From Bdellovibrio bacteriovorus str. Tiberius (lineage in GTDB: Bacteria; Bdellovibrionota; Bdellovibrionia; Bdellovibrionales; Bdellovibrionaceae), in contig NC_019567.1 in assembly GCF_000317895.1 (NCBI RefSeq), positions 1,550,001 to 1,614,000 on the forward strand: DNA of 64,000 nt. The letters run 5' to 3'. Within the stretch, counting starts at the first letter, position 1. The number at the start of each line of letters is the position of its first letter. Shown one piece after another: positions 16,778-24,626 of the stretch. A program made the position numbers and the translations under genes. A model generated the notes under the pieces. It was not told the DNA's origin and ran no database searches. It saw only the letters and a program-made list of their open reading frames with translations.

Positions 16778-19177
16778 ATGGGAACTTTGAGTAAGCTTCT
16801 TTGTGCACTGTTAATCACATTCATGTCCGCGACGGTGGTAGCTCAGCCTGCCAAAAAGAAAAACTCCCGGGCCAAGGCGCCTGTGGTGGCTGCGGAATCT
16901 TTGGAATCTTCTTCCGGTTTGATCGTTAAAAACATCGAAGTTGCCGGAAATCGCAAAATTGAAAAAGACGCCATCCTGGCAAAGATCGTCACCAAAGTTG
17001 GAGAGCAGTACAGCACCCAGCATATCCGTGAAGATGTTCAGGCGTTGTTCAACTTGGGATTCTTCAACGACATTCAGGTGGATCGTAAGACCACAGGCAA
17101 AGATGTCACGCTGACGTACACTGTTTTGGAAAAACCTTCTGTGGTTGAAATCACTTACGAAGGCAACAGTGAAGTAAAGTCTGAAGATATTGCCGATGCC
17201 ACCGGTATCAAGCCATATCAGCTTTTGAATATGGCCAAAGTTAAAGAAGCGGTCGAGAAAATTCAGAAGCTTTATGAAGACAAAGGCTTCTTCCTGGCCA
17301 AGATCGATTCTGAAGTTCAAGAGGTCACCAAAGACGAAACTGTCCGTCTGGTCTTTAAGATCCGTGAAAATGATAAAGTAAAAGTTAAAAAGATCACCTT
17401 CCTTGGTAACAACCATATGGGTGACAGCTCTCTGAAAAGCAAAATGCTGACTCAAGAGGGTGGCTTCTTCTCTGGCATCAGTGGTTCCGGCCAGTACAAG
17501 CAAGAGATGTTTGAACGTGACGTTCAGATCCTTCGCTTCCTTTACTGGAATCAGGGTTATGTTCAGGCCAAGGTCGATCGTCCTCAAGTGACGGTGACGC
17601 CGGATAAAAAGAACATCTATATCACCATCCGAATTGAAGAGGGTGAGCAGTACAACGTCGGCGACGTGGATTTCGCCGGCGATCTTTTGTTCCCGAAGTC
17701 TGAGCTGCGTGAAGTGATCAAGATCGATGACAATGGTGTCTTTGCTTACGATGTGTTGCAAAAAGACATCAGTGAGCTCACGGCGAAGTACGGGGATCTT
17801 GGTTATGCCTACGCCAACGTTATTCCGCGCACTCGTTTCAACGACAAAGAACGTCGTGTGGATCTGGTGTTTGAATTCGACAAGGGCAACAAGGTTTACT
17901 TCGGTAAAATCAATATGGTTGGAAACTCCAAGACCCGTGACAAGGTCATCCGTCGTGAATTGAAAGTTCATGAAGGGGAGCTGTACAACGAAACTCGCCG
18001 TCGTCAGTCCCTGGAAAACATCCAGCGTCTGGGCTTCTTTGAGGAAGTGAACTTCAAGACCTCCATTGATCCGGAACGCACGGAAGTGATGAATGTCGAT
18101 ATTTCTGTGAAAGAGCGTAACACCGGTCAGATCCAGTTGGGTGCGGGTTACGGTACTTCTCAAGGTTTCACTTTGCAGGGTTCTATCAGTCAGGCGAACT
18201 TCCTGGGTAAAGGTCAGAATCTGGGCGCGTCCCTGAATTTGAGCAACACGGGCAGTTACTACAGCTTGTCCTTCACAGAGCCGTACTTCCGAGACACGCT
18301 GTGGTCTTTGGGGGCGGATCTTTATCAAAGTGCGAACACTGGACGTGTGGACTATGACGAAAATCACACAGGTGGTGCGATTCGTTTGGGGCACCCGTTG
18401 GCTGAGTACACGCGCGGCTTCCTGAAATACAAATATGACGACACCAAACTGTCTAAAAAATACGACAGTGATGGCAAGCTGATCACGGATCCGGATCTGT
18501 TCCCATTGGAATCTGCTTCTGGTGTGACCAGCTCCATGACTGGAACTGTTGAATATGACACGCGTAATGACCGTCAGATGCCGACCAAAGGTATCTATTC
18601 CAGCGCGTCTTATGAATATGCCGGTCTGGGTGGAGATCTGAAGTATACTCGCGGAAATGCCAACTTCAGATACTACAAGAACCTGTTCTGGGATGTGGTG
18701 TGGCGAAATAACATCCAATATTCCCGTATCGACGGCTTGGATGGTCAGGAAGTTCCGTTCTCTGAACTGTACCTTCTGGGTGGACCGTACTCTTTGCGTG
18801 GTTATAGATCTTACCGCGTGGGTAAAATGAAGTTCTCTGAAATGATTTATGACGATCTGATCGCTGAAGGTAAGTCCGAAGCGGAAGCTCGCGAGAAGGC
18901 TTGGCGTTTCTACGGGGGCGTTCAGCAGGCCATGTACCAGACGGAATTACAGTTCCCTTTGGTTAAAGAAGCTGGCATCATGGGTGCTGGATTCTTCGAT
19001 ATCGGTGCCGCGGATGATGTCCTTTCAGACAACAACTTCTTCGCGGACGTCGGCTTCGGTATTCGCTGGTACTCACCAATTGGTGTCCTGCGCTTCGAAT
19101 GGGGCTTCCCACTGAACCGCAACCCAGCATACCAAGACGCCACCGTCTTCGAATTCTCCATCGGGCCTAGCTTCTAA
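16778..19177 (+). CDS. bamA: Outer-membrane protein assembly factor BamA (Omp85)
   Basis: A 799-residue precursor. A signal peptide ending VVAQP is followed by about five POTRA domains (first IVKNIEVAGNRKIEKDAI, later VKVKKITFLGNNHM and KVYFGKINMVGNS) and a C-terminal 16-strand barrel from about residue 440. The L6 motif reads SLRGYRSYRVG, equivalent to the usual VRGF/Y. The last residue is Phe, as expected for a barrel protein. BamA folds and inserts outer-membrane proteins. It has its own promoter and is followed by skp, the usual order. The stop is followed by a GC-rich repeat. Confidence 0.96.
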   Translation: MGTLSKLLCALLITFMSATVVAQPAKKKNSRAKAPVVAAESLESSSGLIVKNIEVAGNRKIEKDAILAKIVTKVGEQYSTQHIREDVQALFNLGFFNDIQVDRKTTGKDVTLTYTVLEKPSVVEITYEGNSEVKSEDIADATGIKPYQLLNMAKVKEAVEKIQKLYEDKGFFLAKIDSEVQEVTKDETVRLVFKIRENDKVKVKKITFLGNNHMGDSSLKSKMLTQEGGFFSGISGSGQYKQEMFERDVQILRFLYWNQGYVQAKVDRPQVTVTPDKKNIYITIRIEEGEQYNVGDVDFAGDLLFPKSELREVIKIDDNGVFAYDVLQKDISELTAKYGDLGYAYANVIPRTRFNDKERRVDLVFEFDKGNKVYFGKINMVGNSKTRDKVIRRELKVHEGELYNETRRRQSLENIQRLGFFEEVNFKTSIDPERTEVMNVDISVKERNTGQIQLGAGYGTSQGFTLQGSISQANFLGKGQNLGASLNLSNTGSYYSLSFTEPYFRDTLWSLGADLYQSANTGRVDYDENHTGGAIRLGHPLAEYTRGFLKYKYDDTKLSKKYDSDGKLITDPDLFPLESASGVTSSMTGTVEYDTRNDRQMPTKGIYSSASYEYAGLGGDLKYTRGNANFRYYKNLFWDVVWRNNIQYSRIDGLDGQEVPFSELYLLGGPYSLRGYRSYRVGKMKFSEMIYDDLIAEGKSEAEAREKAWRFYGGVQQAMYQTELQFPLVKEAGIMGAGFFDIGAADDVLSDNNFFADVGFGIRWYSPIGVLRFEWGFPLNRNPAYQDATVFEFSIGPSF

Positions 19178-19182
19178 GCCGG

Positions 19183-19250
19183 CCCCGGCCGGGGAGAGCG
19201 CAGCGGGCTTTGCTCGGCTGTGCCGGGAGAGCGCAGCGGGCTTTGCCCGC
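19183..19250. repeat. GC-rich repeat with palindrome between bamA and skp
   Basis: A 12-bp perfect palindrome CCCCGGCCGGGG (19183-19194) overlaps the first of two identical 22-base direct repeats (19192-19213 and 19225-19246, period 33). The second copy forms a hairpin GCGGGC-TTT-GCCCGC (19236-19250). No T-tract follows. It could act as a transcript-stability or pausing element, or be one of a dispersed repeat family. Confidence 0.7.
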
Positions 19251-19300
19251 GTAGCTGAACCAGTACTAAATTTTTTAAAACCTTTTAAGGAGGATTTGGA

Positions 19301-19801
19301 ATGAAAAGAATGTTGATCGTGTTGAGCATGCTACTGACGGCATCTTTGGCACAAGCGGAAGCAAAAGTTGGATTTGTTGATATGCAAAAAGCTATTCAAT
19401 CCACTTCTGCTGGTAAGAAGGCAAAAACTGAACTTGAAACAGAGTTCAACAAAAAGAAAAAAGAACTAGAGAAAAAAGAAGCAGACTTGAAAAAAATGGG
19501 TGAAGACCTGGAAAAGAAAAAGTCTGTTCTTTCTGAAGAAGCGCTTGGTAAAAAACAAGCTGAATTCCAGGAAGAAATGCTGAAGTATCGTGATGTGGTG
19601 GGCAAAAGCCAGATCGAGATTCAGAAAAAAGAACGTGAGCTGACTGCTCCGATTCTTGAGAAAATGAAGAAAGTGATCGCGAAACTTGCGAAAGACAAAG
19701 GTTACACTCTGGTGCTGGAGAACTCTCAAATGGTTCTTTACGCAACAGCGGATGCGGACCTGACAACTGAAGTAATCGCGGCCTTCGAAAAAGAAAAGTA
19801 G
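19301..19801 (+). CDS. skp: Periplasmic OmpH/Skp-like chaperone
   Basis: A 166-residue exported protein: signal peptide ending SLAQA before EAKVGFVDM, then the family's VGFVDMQKAI start, a long Lys/Glu coiled-coil (about residues 45-110) and a C-terminal KDKGYTLVLENSQM strand. These are the hallmarks of OmpH/Skp, a trimeric holdase that carries unfolded outer-membrane proteins to BamA. A strong AAGGAGGA ribosome site lies upstream. It is followed by an intrinsic terminator and then lpxA. Confidence 0.92.
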   Translation: MKRMLIVLSMLLTASLAQAEAKVGFVDMQKAIQSTSAGKKAKTELETEFNKKKKELEKKEADLKKMGEDLEKKKSVLSEEALGKKQAEFQEEMLKYRDVVGKSQIEIQKKERELTAPILEKMKKVIAKLAKDKGYTLVLENSQMVLYATADADLTTEVIAAFEKEK

Positions 19802-19815
19802 TTGATAAGAAAACG

Positions 19816-19838
19816 AAAGGGCCTGCAAAGGCCCTTTT
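19816..19838 (+). terminator. Intrinsic terminator between skp and lpxA
   Basis: AAAGGGCC (19816-19823), 6-base loop, GGCCCTTT (19830-19837), followed by one more T and then CTAG. The stem is perfect but the T-run is short. It lies only 22 bases before the lpxA ATG, too close for a full promoter in between, so it is more likely a leaky attenuator. Confidence 0.7.
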
Positions 19839-19859
19839 CTAGTTTAGGAATAGAAGTTC

Positions 19860-20684
19860 ATGGCAAATTATAAAATTCATCCAAGCAGTGTTATCTCTCC
19901 AGACGTGCATATCGCCGACGACGTTGAAATCGGCCCTTACTGTTTGATTCAAGGCAAAGGCTTTATTGGCAAAGGCACATTCGTCGAAGGTCATGTGACA
20001 CTGGGTTCCCGTCACGGCATCATCGAAATCGGCGAAAACAATCATTTCTGTCCCGGTGCTGTAATCGGAGGGGCTCCTCAGGACCTTTCCTACAAAGGTG
20101 AACCAACCAAATTGATTATCGGTAACAACAACACATTCCGTGAATTCTCCACCGCCAACCTTGCGACCAGCAAAGGTGACGGTAAAACAGAAGTCGGCAA
20201 CAACGGTTACTTCATGGCTTACACGCACATCGGGCATGACTGCAAAGTCGGCAATAATGTGACCATTGCCAACAACTCCCACTTGGGTGGGCATTGTGAA
20301 GTCGAAGACGGTGTGACTATCGGGGGCGTTTGCGCCTTCAATCAGTTCACTAAAGTGGGTCGCGGTGCTTTCGTGGCCGGTTCTTCCATCGTGAACAAGG
20401 ACATCCTGCCGTTCTGCCGTGCTCAAGGCACTTACGCGACAATCCGCGCGACCAACAAAATCGGTCTGGCGCGCAAAGGCTTCCCGCGTGAGGAAATCGC
20501 AAACGTGCACAAAGCCATCCGTATCATCATCATGGGTTCTCACACTGTGGAAGAAGGCATCGAACGCATTCTGAACGAATGCACGATGAGCCCGAATATC
20601 GAGTACTTCGTGAACTTCATTCGCTCTTCCAAACGCGGTATCGCCGTGGACAGAAGCCCTAAAGGATGGCAGGACGATGAGTAA
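19860..20684 (+). CDS. lpxA: UDP-N-acetylglucosamine-type O/N-acyltransferase LpxA
   Basis: A 274-residue left-handed beta-helix protein with hexapeptide repeats (IHPSSVISPDVHI and VEIGPYCLI onward), the family motif GGAPQDLSYKGEPTKL, and the catalytic region YTHIGHDCKVGNN containing the active-site His. It adds the first hydroxyacyl chain in lipid A synthesis. Because a gnnA-like gene follows directly, the natural acceptor may be the 3-amino sugar nucleotide, with the acyl chain attached by an amide bond. The ATG overlaps nothing upstream; the 3' end overlaps the gnnA-like gene by 8 bases. Confidence 0.95.
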   Translation: MANYKIHPSSVISPDVHIADDVEIGPYCLIQGKGFIGKGTFVEGHVTLGSRHGIIEIGENNHFCPGAVIGGAPQDLSYKGEPTKLIIGNNNTFREFSTANLATSKGDGKTEVGNNGYFMAYTHIGHDCKVGNNVTIANNSHLGGHCEVEDGVTIGGVCAFNQFTKVGRGAFVAGSSIVNKDILPFCRAQGTYATIRATNKIGLARKGFPREEIANVHKAIRIIIMGSHTVEEGIERILNECTMSPNIEYFVNFIRSSKRGIAVDRSPKGWQDDE

Positions 20685-21603
20685 GAAACTTCGTGGCGCG
20701 GTTGTCGGGGTTGGATACCTTGGCAACTTCCACGCCCAGAAATACAAAAACAATCCGAACGTGGAGCTGGTCGGGGTGTGTGATCACTTCCCGGCACAAG
20801 CCGATAAAATTGCAGCTCAGCTGGGGGTGAAAAGCTTCCACAAGCCGCAGGATCTTATCGGTGAAGTGGATCTGGTGACGATTGCTGCCAGCACGATGAG
20901 CCACTTTGAACTGGCAAAAATGTTTCTGGAAAATGGCATTCACGTCAACGTGGAAAAGCCGATCACAGCGACCGTGCCGCAAGCTGAAGAGCTGCTGGCG
21001 CTGGCTGCTAAAAAGAACCTGAAAGTGGCCGTGGGGCATATCGAAAGATTCAACCCCGCGATCAATGATCTGCAAAAGCATCTTAAAAATCCTAAATTTA
21101 TCGAATTGAACCGCATGGCGCCTTATAACAAGCGCGGTTCCGATGTCAGCGTTTTGCACGATCTGATGATCCACGATATGGATCTTTTGTTCTGGCTGAC
21201 AGGTTCTGAGATTGAATCCATGGTGGCTTCCGGGACCAAGCTGATCTCCAAACATCTGGATACAGCGTCGGCCTCTTTCAAAATGAAAAACGGTGTGCAC
21301 GTGGTGATCAATGTCAGCCGCGTTTCACCGGTGGCACAACGATCCATTCGTGTGCTGCAGGATGATTGTACGCTGTTTGCTCAGACGGGCACTTTGGAAA
21401 TTGAAAAAGTGGTTCCCGGCGCAGGCGGTGACGAGTTTATTTCCGCCAGCAAATGGTCTGTTGAAAAGGCCGATGCCCTGCAGAGGGAAACCGACGCTTT
21501 CATCGACTGTGTATTAAATGACAAACAACCTGTCGTCACAGGTCTTGACGGGTTGAAGGCCCTGAAAGCCATCGAAGACGTGCAGAGAATGATTGAGGGC
21601 TGA
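20677..21603 (+). CDS. Gfo/Idh/MocA oxidoreductase, probable UDP-GlcNAc 3-dehydrogenase (GnnA-like)
   Basis: A 308-residue NAD(P)-dependent dehydrogenase. The N-terminal Rossmann fold has GVGYLGNFHAQKY; then come the EKPITATVPQAEEL catalytic-lysine motif, GHIERFNPA, and the active-site helix VLHDLMIHDMDLLFWL, all typical of Gfo/Idh/MocA. It sits between lpxA and lpxB with overlaps of 8 and 1 bases. In Acidithiobacillus ferrooxidans, gnnA occupies the same place and oxidises UDP-GlcNAc at C3 so that GnnB can install an amine. Bdellovibrio lipid A is reported to contain 2,3-diamino-2,3-dideoxyglucose, which would need this enzyme. No GnnB-type aminotransferase is in the window. Confidence 0.75.
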   Translation: MSKKLRGAVVGVGYLGNFHAQKYKNNPNVELVGVCDHFPAQADKIAAQLGVKSFHKPQDLIGEVDLVTIAASTMSHFELAKMFLENGIHVNVEKPITATVPQAEELLALAAKKNLKVAVGHIERFNPAINDLQKHLKNPKFIELNRMAPYNKRGSDVSVLHDLMIHDMDLLFWLTGSEIESMVASGTKLISKHLDTASASFKMKNGVHVVINVSRVSPVAQRSIRVLQDDCTLFAQTGTLEIEKVVPGAGGDEFISASKWSVEKADALQRETDAFIDCVLNDKQPVVTGLDGLKALKAIEDVQRMIEG

Positions 21604-22751
21604 TGGATCAGGTTCTGATTGTGGCGGCGGAAGCCTCCAGTGTGACCTATGCCCAAAGAATTCTGGAAGCCTGGAAAGCCCAGGGCCGCAAGGTTCATGC
21701 TTTCGGAGTGGGCAGCCAGGATATGGAAGACATCGGCTTTGAGCGCCTTGGCAAATCTGAAGAGATGGCCGTTGTGGGCGCAGCCGAAATCATCAGTGCT
21801 TATTCCCATCTGAAAAGTGTTTTTGACAACCTGGTGGCGGAAGCTGAAAAACGCCGTCCAAAGGTGGCCATTGTGATGGACTATCCGGAGTTCAACCTGA
21901 TGCTGGCGAAAAAGCTGCACGCATTGGGTATTCCGGTTGTTTACTATATTTCTCCGCAGGTGTGGGCATGGCGCAAAGGCCGTGTGAAGACCATCAAGAA
22001 ATACTGCAAAAAAGTATTCGTTCTATTCCCGTTTGAAGTGCCTTTCTATGAAGAGCACGGCGTACCGGTGGAATTCGTAGGGCATCCTCTTTTGGATGAA
22101 TTGGACGAGCGTCTGATTGATGATCTGGCTTACCGCAAAACTCATCGCAACCAGTGCGGCATCCGTGACAACGAAATCGTGCTGGGTCTGATGCCGGGCA
22201 GTCGTCGTCTGGAAGTTAAACAGCATTTGGACATTCAGCTGGATGCGGCTCGTATTCTTTCCAAGAAGTTCCCAAATCTGAAAGTTTTGATTCTGACCGC
22301 GCCGACGTTCACCAAAGAATATATGCAGGACCGTCTGGAAAACTTCCGACTGCCTTATATGTTGTTGAAGGATGAGCCATTCAGAATGATTCATCTGGTG
22401 GACATGATGCTGGTGGCCTCAGGAACGGCGACCCTGCAGGTGGGCCTGCTGAAAAAACCAATGGTCATCATGTACAAAATGAAGTGGTTGACCGGTGTAT
22501 TTGCGAAGCTCTTTGTTCGCGGGACCAAATATTTTGGTCTGGTGAATCTGATTCTGAACAAAGAAGCGGTGCCGGAATTGTTCCAAAGCGAAGTTACTGC
22601 CGAAAATTTGGCGGCAGAGCTGGAACGCTACGTTCTTGATAAAAAGTACCATGACTCGGTTGTTTCTGACCTGGGTCAGGTTCGTCAGTATCTTGGCGAC
22701 AAAGGGGCCACCCAGCGTGTGGTGAAAGCCCTGGAAGAGTACTTCGTATAA
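21603..22751 (+). CDS. lpxB: Lipid-A-disaccharide synthase LpxB
   Basis: A 382-residue GT19 glycosyltransferase that joins UDP-2,3-diacylhexosamine and lipid X to make the beta-1,6 disaccharide. Visible family segments are FGVGSQDMEDIGF, MAVVGAAEII, DYPEFNLMLAKKL, YYISPQVWAWRKGR, FPFEVPFYEEHGVPVEFVGHP and LMPGSRRLEV. The N-terminal motif, usually GEASGD followed by GA, here reads AEASSVTYAQ, a clear change in a region normally very constant. It overlaps its neighbours by a single base on each side (TGATG and TAATG), indicating coupled translation. Confidence 0.95.
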   Translation: MDQVLIVAAEASSVTYAQRILEAWKAQGRKVHAFGVGSQDMEDIGFERLGKSEEMAVVGAAEIISAYSHLKSVFDNLVAEAEKRRPKVAIVMDYPEFNLMLAKKLHALGIPVVYYISPQVWAWRKGRVKTIKKYCKKVFVLFPFEVPFYEEHGVPVEFVGHPLLDELDERLIDDLAYRKTHRNQCGIRDNEIVLGLMPGSRRLEVKQHLDIQLDAARILSKKFPNLKVLILTAPTFTKEYMQDRLENFRLPYMLLKDEPFRMIHLVDMMLVASGTATLQVGLLKKPMVIMYKMKWLTGVFAKLFVRGTKYFGLVNLILNKEAVPELFQSEVTAENLAAELERYVLDKKYHDSVVSDLGQVRQYLGDKGATQRVVKALEEYFV

Positions 22752-23770
22752 TGAGAGCTTATCTTCGTCCATTGTCATTCTTGTATGATCAGGTCGTGGG
22801 GGTGAAAAACAGCCTCTTCGACCGCGGTGTTATCGGCATCTATCAGGCGCCGGTGCCGGTGATCAGTATCGGAAATCTGACAGTGGGCGGGACGGGCAAG
22901 ACACCAATCACGGATTATTGCCTGAAGGCCCTGGTGGCTGATGGCAAAAAAGTGGCGGTGATCAGTCGCTCTTACCGCGCGGATGCCGATTCGCCTTGTC
23001 TGGTGGATGTGGATCATCCGTTTGCCGCGCGCTATTTTGGTGACGAGCCGGTGTTACTGGCTCAGGCCAATCCCCAGGTGAAAGTGTACGTGGGCCCGAG
23101 CAAATGGCGCACAGCCCGCTATTCCACTGAAGTTCATAAATACGATGTTCTGATTGTGGATGATGGATTCCAGCACCGCCGCCTGCATCGTGATTTGAAT
23201 ATCGTTATTCTGGATGCGACCGAAAGCCTGTCGAACTATGAAGTTCTGCCGGAAGGTCGCGCCCGTGAATCGTGGGCGGGGATACAGCGTGCTGATGTTT
23301 TGATTCTGTCCAAATGCAATCTGGCGACAGAGGATTCTTTGAAAGCTCTGGAAGCCAAGCTTCCCAAAGACAAGGAAGTCCTTTATTTCGGTTACGAAAT
23401 TCAGCAATGCCAGAATGTCAAAACCGGACAAGTTCTAAGTCGCAGCGAAATTCAGGGTAAAAAACTGTTCCTGGTTTCTGCTATTGCCAGACCCGATGTC
23501 TTTGAAAAAATGATGGGCGAAATCGGTGAGGTCTCAAAGCAAAGCCTGCACTATCGCGATCATCATCAATACACGGCTCAGGATGTGAAGAACATCACTG
23601 AGGCCTTCGAGCTTTCAGGGGCGGATATGCTGGTGACCACCGGCAAAGATGCCGTAAAGCTTCGTCATTTGTTCAACGACTCCTCCATCCTGTGGAGCAC
23701 TGCTTTGGAAGTGGTTGAAGCAGGAAAGAAGGGACGCCTTCATGAGATTATTACTCAAGTTCTTCGTTAA
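22751..23770 (+). CDS. lpxK: Tetraacyldisaccharide 4'-kinase LpxK
   Basis: A 339-residue membrane-associated kinase with the P-loop GNLTVGGTGKTP, followed by the family's VAVISRSYRAD, GDEPVLLAQ, DVLIVDDGFQHRRLHRDLNIV and TGKDAVKL segments. It phosphorylates the 4' position of the lipid A disaccharide. This is notable because mature B. bacteriovorus lipid A is reported to be phosphate-free with mannose in place of phosphate; if so, the phosphate made here must be removed later. Its 3' end overlaps the acyltransferase by 29 bases. Confidence 0.94.
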   Translation: MRAYLRPLSFLYDQVVGVKNSLFDRGVIGIYQAPVPVISIGNLTVGGTGKTPITDYCLKALVADGKKVAVISRSYRADADSPCLVDVDHPFAARYFGDEPVLLAQANPQVKVYVGPSKWRTARYSTEVHKYDVLIVDDGFQHRRLHRDLNIVILDATESLSNYEVLPEGRARESWAGIQRADVLILSKCNLATEDSLKALEAKLPKDKEVLYFGYEIQQCQNVKTGQVLSRSEIQGKKLFLVSAIARPDVFEKMMGEIGEVSKQSLHYRDHHQYTAQDVKNITEAFELSGADMLVTTGKDAVKLRHLFNDSSILWSTALEVVEAGKKGRLHEIITQVLR

Positions 23771-24626
23771 TCTGATGGTCTTTTTCAGTTCCCTGGTGCC
23801 GCGCCGTTGGTTGCGCAAATCCGGATCCTGGGTGGGATTTTTGTGGTTTGATGTCTTTGGTTTTCGCAAAAAAATCGTGCTGGATAATCTGAAGCTGGCC
23901 TTCCCGGAATGGACCGACAAACAAAGAAAAGCTGTCGGGCGCGAATCTGTTTACCAGTTGGGATACAACTTTGCTGAATTCTTTTTCATTCCGTCGGTAA
24001 CGCCTGAGTGGATCGCCAAAAACGTGGTGTTTCACGGCTGGGAACACGTTGAAAACGCCCGTGCTGCCGGTAAGGGCATGTTCTTTCTGACATTGCATCT
24101 GGGGAACGGGGATTTGGCCTGCAACACGATTGTGCTGAACGGGCAGAGCGTGAATCTGATCACGAAAAGATTCAAAACGAAATGGTTTGATGATCTGTGG
24201 TTTTTCATTCGTGGTGCGAAGGGTGTTCAGTACATCGATGCGCACGCGCCCAATAACGCTTTTGAAATTTTAAAGGCCCTGAAAAAGAACTCGGCCGTGG
24301 TGTTTGTTCTGGATCAGTTCATGGGTCGCCCCTTCGGGATTGAGACGTCTTTCTTTGGGAAAAAGACAGGCACAGCCTATGGTCTAGCTCTGTTTGTGCA
24401 GAAAACCAAAGCACCTGTGCTTCCGATCTATACCTACGAGGGGAAAGATAAAAAACTTCATGTCGTTGTCGAGCCAGCGATGGACACGGCTTCATGTGTG
24501 ACTGATGATAAAGACCAGACGACTCTGAACCTGACGCAAAGTTATTGTGACAAGTTGGAAGAGATCGTCAGAAAGCACCCCGAACAATGGATGTGGGTGC
24601 ATCGACGTTGGAAGGATTTCCGGTGA
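23742..24626 (+). CDS. Lipid A acyltransferase (LpxL/HtrB family)
   Basis: A 294-residue inner-membrane acyltransferase starting at ATG 23742, which has an A/G-rich ribosome site within the lpxK end; a TTG 9 codons upstream is unlikely. An N-terminal transmembrane segment (LLLKFFVNLMVFFSSLVP) is followed by the H-x4-D catalytic motif in HLGNGD, the LDQFMGRPFG segment, and the closing EQWMWVHRRWKDF, which is close to the E. coli LpxL ending. It transfers secondary acyl chains to lipid A. It is followed by a GTGA overlap with the DUF3108 lipoprotein gene. Confidence 0.92.
   Translation: MRLLLKFFVNLMVFFSSLVPRRWLRKSGSWVGFLWFDVFGFRKKIVLDNLKLAFPEWTDKQRKAVGRESVYQLGYNFAEFFFIPSVTPEWIAKNVVFHGWEHVENARAAGKGMFFLTLHLGNGDLACNTIVLNGQSVNLITKRFKTKWFDDLWFFIRGAKGVQYIDAHAPNNAFEILKALKKNSAVVFVLDQFMGRPFGIETSFFGKKTGTAYGLALFVQKTKAPVLPIYTYEGKDKKLHVVVEPAMDTASCVTDDKDQTTLNLTQSYCDKLEEIVRKHPEQWMWVHRRWKDFR

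Noticed and set aside
16811-18718. A 635-codon open frame on the minus strand
   Set aside because: Antisense to bamA, which is certain. Low complexity in His, Phe and Thr, with no family match.
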